Assembly: GCF_001456955.1 (NCBI RefSeq)
Contig: NZ_KQ758468.1
Location: forward strand, 124,001 to 188,000
From: Microbacterium enclense
GTDB lineage: Bacteria; Actinomycetota; Actinomycetes; Actinomycetales; Microbacteriaceae
DNA: 64,000 nucleotides
Direction: 5' to 3'
Shown here: positions 61,757 to 64,000 of the stretch, piece by piece
Numbering within the stretch: position 1 is the stretch's first letter
Layout: each line of letters opens with the position of its first letter
Translations under genes and position numbers: made by a program
Notes under the pieces: generated by a model
What the model saw: the letters and a program-made list of their open reading frames with translations, nothing else
Databases searched by the model: none
Told to the model about the DNA's origin: nothing

Positions 61757-62506
61757 TCAGCGTGTGGGCTGGTCGCCGTCTTCGAGGGTCTTCGGGTCGA
61801 GGGTCAGGGCCTCGGCCTCGGCGGGCGTCACGGCCCCTTCGCGCTTGGCGGCGGCGCGCTCGCGGAAGTAGTGGATCGCGATGAACAGCGCGGTGCCGGC
61901 GACGGCGGCGAGCAGGATGACGTCGATGTACTCGGTCACGATGTCGCGGATGAACGGGATGTAGCCCACCGCGTACCCGAGCATCGTGAGGCCGATGCCC
62001 CAGATGACCGCGCCGATGAAGTTGTAGAGCGTGTACTTGCGCCACGGCATGTGCCCGACGCCGGCCGCGATGGGGGCGAAGGTGCGCACCACCGGCACGA
62101 AGCGGGCGAGGATGACGGTGAGCCCGCCGAACCGCTCGAAGAACGCGTTCGTGCGCTCGACGTTCTTCTTGCTGAAGATGCCCGACTCTTTGCGCTCGAA
62201 GATCGAGGGACCGGCTTTGTGGCCGATGAAGTAACCGACCTCGCCGCCGACGAACGCGGCGACGCCGATGGCGAGCGCCACCCACCACGCGTTGATGCCG
62301 AACACACCGTTGGGAGCCGCCGGCGTCGAGTGCGACAGCAGGCCCGCCATGATCAGCAGCGTGTCACCGGGCAGCAGGAACCCGATCAGCAGACCCGTCT
62401 CGGCGAAGATGATGAAGCAGACCACCAGCAGAGCCCACGGCTGCGAGTTCGTGATGATCGTCGCGGGGTCGAGCCACGGGAGCAGGGCGGCGTTGGTGTG
62501 GATCAC
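61757..62506 (-). CDS. DedA/SNARE-associated (VTT) membrane protein
   Basis: 249 residues from the GTG at 62504-62506, with GGGA upstream; the open frame continues further but runs into the tRNA. The DedA pattern is visible as FAETGLLIGFLLPGDTLLIMAG (about 35-56), GGEVGYFIGHKAG (about 88-100), and the FARF-like motif ILARFVPVVRTFAPIAAG (about 131-148). It is probably a lipid or phospholipid-carrier flippase-like protein needed for membrane homeostasis. Confidence 0.92.
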   Translation of the reverse strand: MIHTNAALLPWLDPATIITNSQPWALLVVCFIIFAETGLLIGFLLPGDTLLIMAGLLSHSTPAAPNGVFGINAWWVALAIGVAAFVGGEVGYFIGHKAGPSIFERKESGIFSKKNVERTNAFFERFGGLTVILARFVPVVRTFAPIAAGVGHMPWRKYTLYNFIGAVIWGIGLTMLGYAVGYIPFIRDIVTEYIDVILLAAVAGTALFIAIHYFRERAAAKREGAVTPAEAEALTLDPKTLEDGDQPTR

Positions 62507-62566
62507 ATCGGTCCCGTCGGGTCGGAGAATCGGTGCAGGTGCGGTGCCGGTGAGGCGGATCACCCG

Positions 62567-62648
62567 TGCGGAAGGGGGGACTTGAACCCCCACGCCCGAA
62601 GGCACAGGAACCTAAATCCTGCGTGTCTGCCGATTTCACCACTCCCGC
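62567..62648 (-). tRNA. tRNA-Leu (TAG)
   Basis: On the minus strand a class II tRNA is readable: acceptor GCGGGAG/CTTCCGC, anticodon stem CAGGA/TCCTG enclosing TTTAGGT with anticodon TAG, a long variable arm (TGCCTTCGGGCG) and the T-arm GGGGGTTCAAGTCCCCC. CCA is not encoded. Confidence 0.93.
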
Positions 62649-62699
62649 GAGTGGGTTCAGTCTAAACGGGAGCCGCGTTTCCCCGATGTGAAGCCGCCG

Positions 62700-64000
62700 T
62701 CAACCGCCCACCACCTCACCCGCGACTATCGTCGCGACGTTGCGGGTCTCGTGGATGCCGGCGGGGTGACCCGTGAACGGATCGCGGTCGGCGATCGCGA
62801 GGTCGGCCGCGCGGCCGGGGGTGATCGCCCCGCCGGGGAGCCCGAGCAGATGGGCCGAGCCGCGCGTGTAGGCGTCGATCGAGGCTGCGAGATCGAGGGC
62901 TTCGCCGTCACCGAGGGGCGTGGCATCCGGTTCGGTGGGTGGCCGGCGCGTTACGGCGACGTGCACGCCCTGCCACGGGTCGAAGCTCGACACGGGCCAG
63001 TCGGAGCCCATCGCCAGGCGCGCACCCGCGCGGTGCAGCGAGCCGAAGACGTAGAGCTCGTCGGCGCGGTCGTCGCCGATTGTCGGCAGCGTCGCCTGGC
63101 GGGTGAGCGCCGTCGCGCAGGCCCAGAACGGCTGGGCGTTCGCGGTCACCTCGAGCGCGGCGAAGCGGGCGACGTCGTCGGGGTGGATGAGCTGGATGTG
63201 CGCGATGTGATTGCGCACCCGCTGTCGGTCCGCCGGGGGCACCCGGGCGAAGCCGTCGAGCGCGTCGCGCACCGCCGCATCGCCGATGGCGTGCACGTGC
63301 ACGGCGATCCCCGCGGCGTTCAGCGCCGGCACCAGCCGCTGCACGAGCGCGGGCGAGAAGTACGACAGCCCGCGCTCCTCGCTTCCGACGTAGGGCTCGA
63401 GCAGATGAGCGGTGCGGGTCTCGACGATCCCGTCGAGCATGAGTTTGGCGGTGGCGCTCGGCAGGCCCGCCGCGGCGTTGGCCCGTGCGCGCCCGACGGC
63501 GTGTGCGACGAAGGCGTCGACACCGTCGGGGGTCAGATCGCGCGGCACCCAGATCGCCCCGGTCGCGCGTCCGCGCAGGGAGCCCTGGCGAAGAAGGTGG
63601 AGGTAGGCGTCGGTGAAGTCGGGGAACCCGCCGTAGGCGCCGAGCGCCGCCTCCTGCCAACCGGTGACCCCCGCGCCGAGCAGGTCGCGCGACAAGCGCA
63701 GGATGCCGCGGGCGACGTCTTCCGTGGCCGGTGAGGGCAGCAGCCGGGCGACGAGCTGCATCGCCCCCTCCCGCAGGGCGCCGCTCGGGCGGCCGTCGGT
63801 ATCTCTCTCGATGCGCCCGTCGGCGGGGTCGGGCGTCGAGGCGTCGAGCCCCGCCGCCGCCAGCGCCGCCGAGTTGGCCCACGCGCCGTGGTGATCGGCG
63901 TCGAGCAGCAGGGCGGGCCGGTCGGGCACGAGGGCGTCGAGGTGCGTCGCCTGCGGCCCCGAAGCCGGGAACAGCGTCGGATCCCACCCGCCGCCGACGA
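62700..64000 (-). CDS. Amidohydrolase (YtcJ-like), partial at the window edge
   Basis: The frame is open from the right edge to a TGA at 62700-62702, about 433 residues. The metal-dependent hydrolase fold is indicated by the ADHHGAWANSAAL segment, HVHAIGDAAVRDALDG, NHIAHIQLI and the final Asp motif RLAMGSDWPVSSFDP near the C-terminus. YtcJ-type enzymes hydrolyse amides or formamides; the substrate is unknown. The N-terminal HxH region lies beyond the window. Confidence 0.88.
   Translation of the reverse strand, partial: VGGGWDPTLFPASGPQATHLDALVPDRPALLLDADHHGAWANSAALAAAGLDASTPDPADGRIERDTDGRPSGALREGAMQLVARLLPSPATEDVARGILRLSRDLLGAGVTGWQEAALGAYGGFPDFTDAYLHLLRQGSLRGRATGAIWVPRDLTPDGVDAFVAHAVGRARANAAAGLPSATAKLMLDGIVETRTAHLLEPYVGSEERGLSYFSPALVQRLVPALNAAGIAVHVHAIGDAAVRDALDGFARVPPADRQRVRNHIAHIQLIHPDDVARFAALEVTANAQPFWACATALTRQATLPTIGDDRADELYVFGSLHRAGARLAMGSDWPVSSFDPWQGVHVAVTRRPPTEPDATPLGDGEALDLAASIDAYTRGSAHLLGLPGGAITPGRAADLAIADRDPFTGHPAGIHETRNVATIVAGEVVGG

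Overview
This 64 kb window is high-GC actinobacterial DNA, most likely from Microbacterium or a close relative in the Microbacteriaceae. The main clues are a C50-carotenoid operon (idi-crtE-crtB-crtI-crtYe-crtYf-crtEb), actinobacterial families (UPF0182, DUF2342, DUF3039, DUF4012), LigD/Ku end joining, very high third-position GC, and many GTG starts with ATGA/GTGA stop-start overlaps. No plasmid or phage backbone, CRISPR array or rRNA operon was seen. Coordinates and starts were read by eye; no homology search was run.

Layout. (1) 0-11.3 kb: an APH-fold protein whose catalytic loop is missing, NudC, a short UvrD2-like helicase, an E1/cyclodehydratase-like protein, a DUF2342 zincin-like protein, a PDZ-Lon protein and a UPF0182 membrane protein. 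From nudC onward the content resembles the M. tuberculosis Rv3193c-Rv3199c neighbourhood. (2) 11.3-17.8 kb: the carotenoid operon, divergent from a MarR regulator, with a well-placed promoter and operator between them. (3) 17.8-21.8 kb: a mixed stretch with a sulfatase-modifying-fold protein, two tandem paralogues of a tiny zinc-ribbon-like protein that share a promoter palindrome, an SMP-30 protein, a cupin and an LPXTG protein. (4) 22-39.7 kb: an exopolysaccharide locus of colanic-acid type. It has DUF4012, Wzz/BY-kinase, low-molecular-weight tyrosine phosphatase, polymerase, flippase, pyruvyl transferase, glycosyltransferases, WcaF-like acetyltransferase, and gmd and fcl for GDP-L-fucose. 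A glycosyltransferase remnant and a third zinc-ribbon paralogue also lie here. (5) 40-52 kb: initiator tRNA, nitrilase-family amidase, aminotransferase, HtrA protease, maltokinase, EcsC, and an ABC exporter whose ATPase carries a disordered N-terminal region of about 540 residues. (6) 52-64 kb: pncB, the murI-rph-rdgB housekeeping run, a family 2 glycosyltransferase, a CDF metal exporter, divergent ligD and ku, DedA, tRNA-Leu and an amidohydrolase cut by the window edge.

How the genes work together. idi and crtE supply isoprenoid precursors, crtB and crtI make lycopene, and crtEb with crtYe/Yf elongates and cyclises it to a C50 pigment of decaprenoxanthin type. In the polysaccharide locus, gmd and fcl make GDP-fucose, glycosyltransferases assemble repeat units, decorating enzymes add acetyl and pyruvyl groups, Wzx and Wzy export and polymerise, and the kinase-phosphatase pair controls chain output. 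No priming glycosyltransferase is visible in the window.

Most interesting signals: three gapless 55-56-residue zinc-ribbon paralogues, two with the same TGTCCCCC-N4-GGGGGACA palindrome fixed 2 nt upstream of a matching -10 box; a family of intergenic hairpins with a conserved 13-nt core and co-varying arms; and a deletion scar joining the polymerase gene to a glycosyltransferase remnant.
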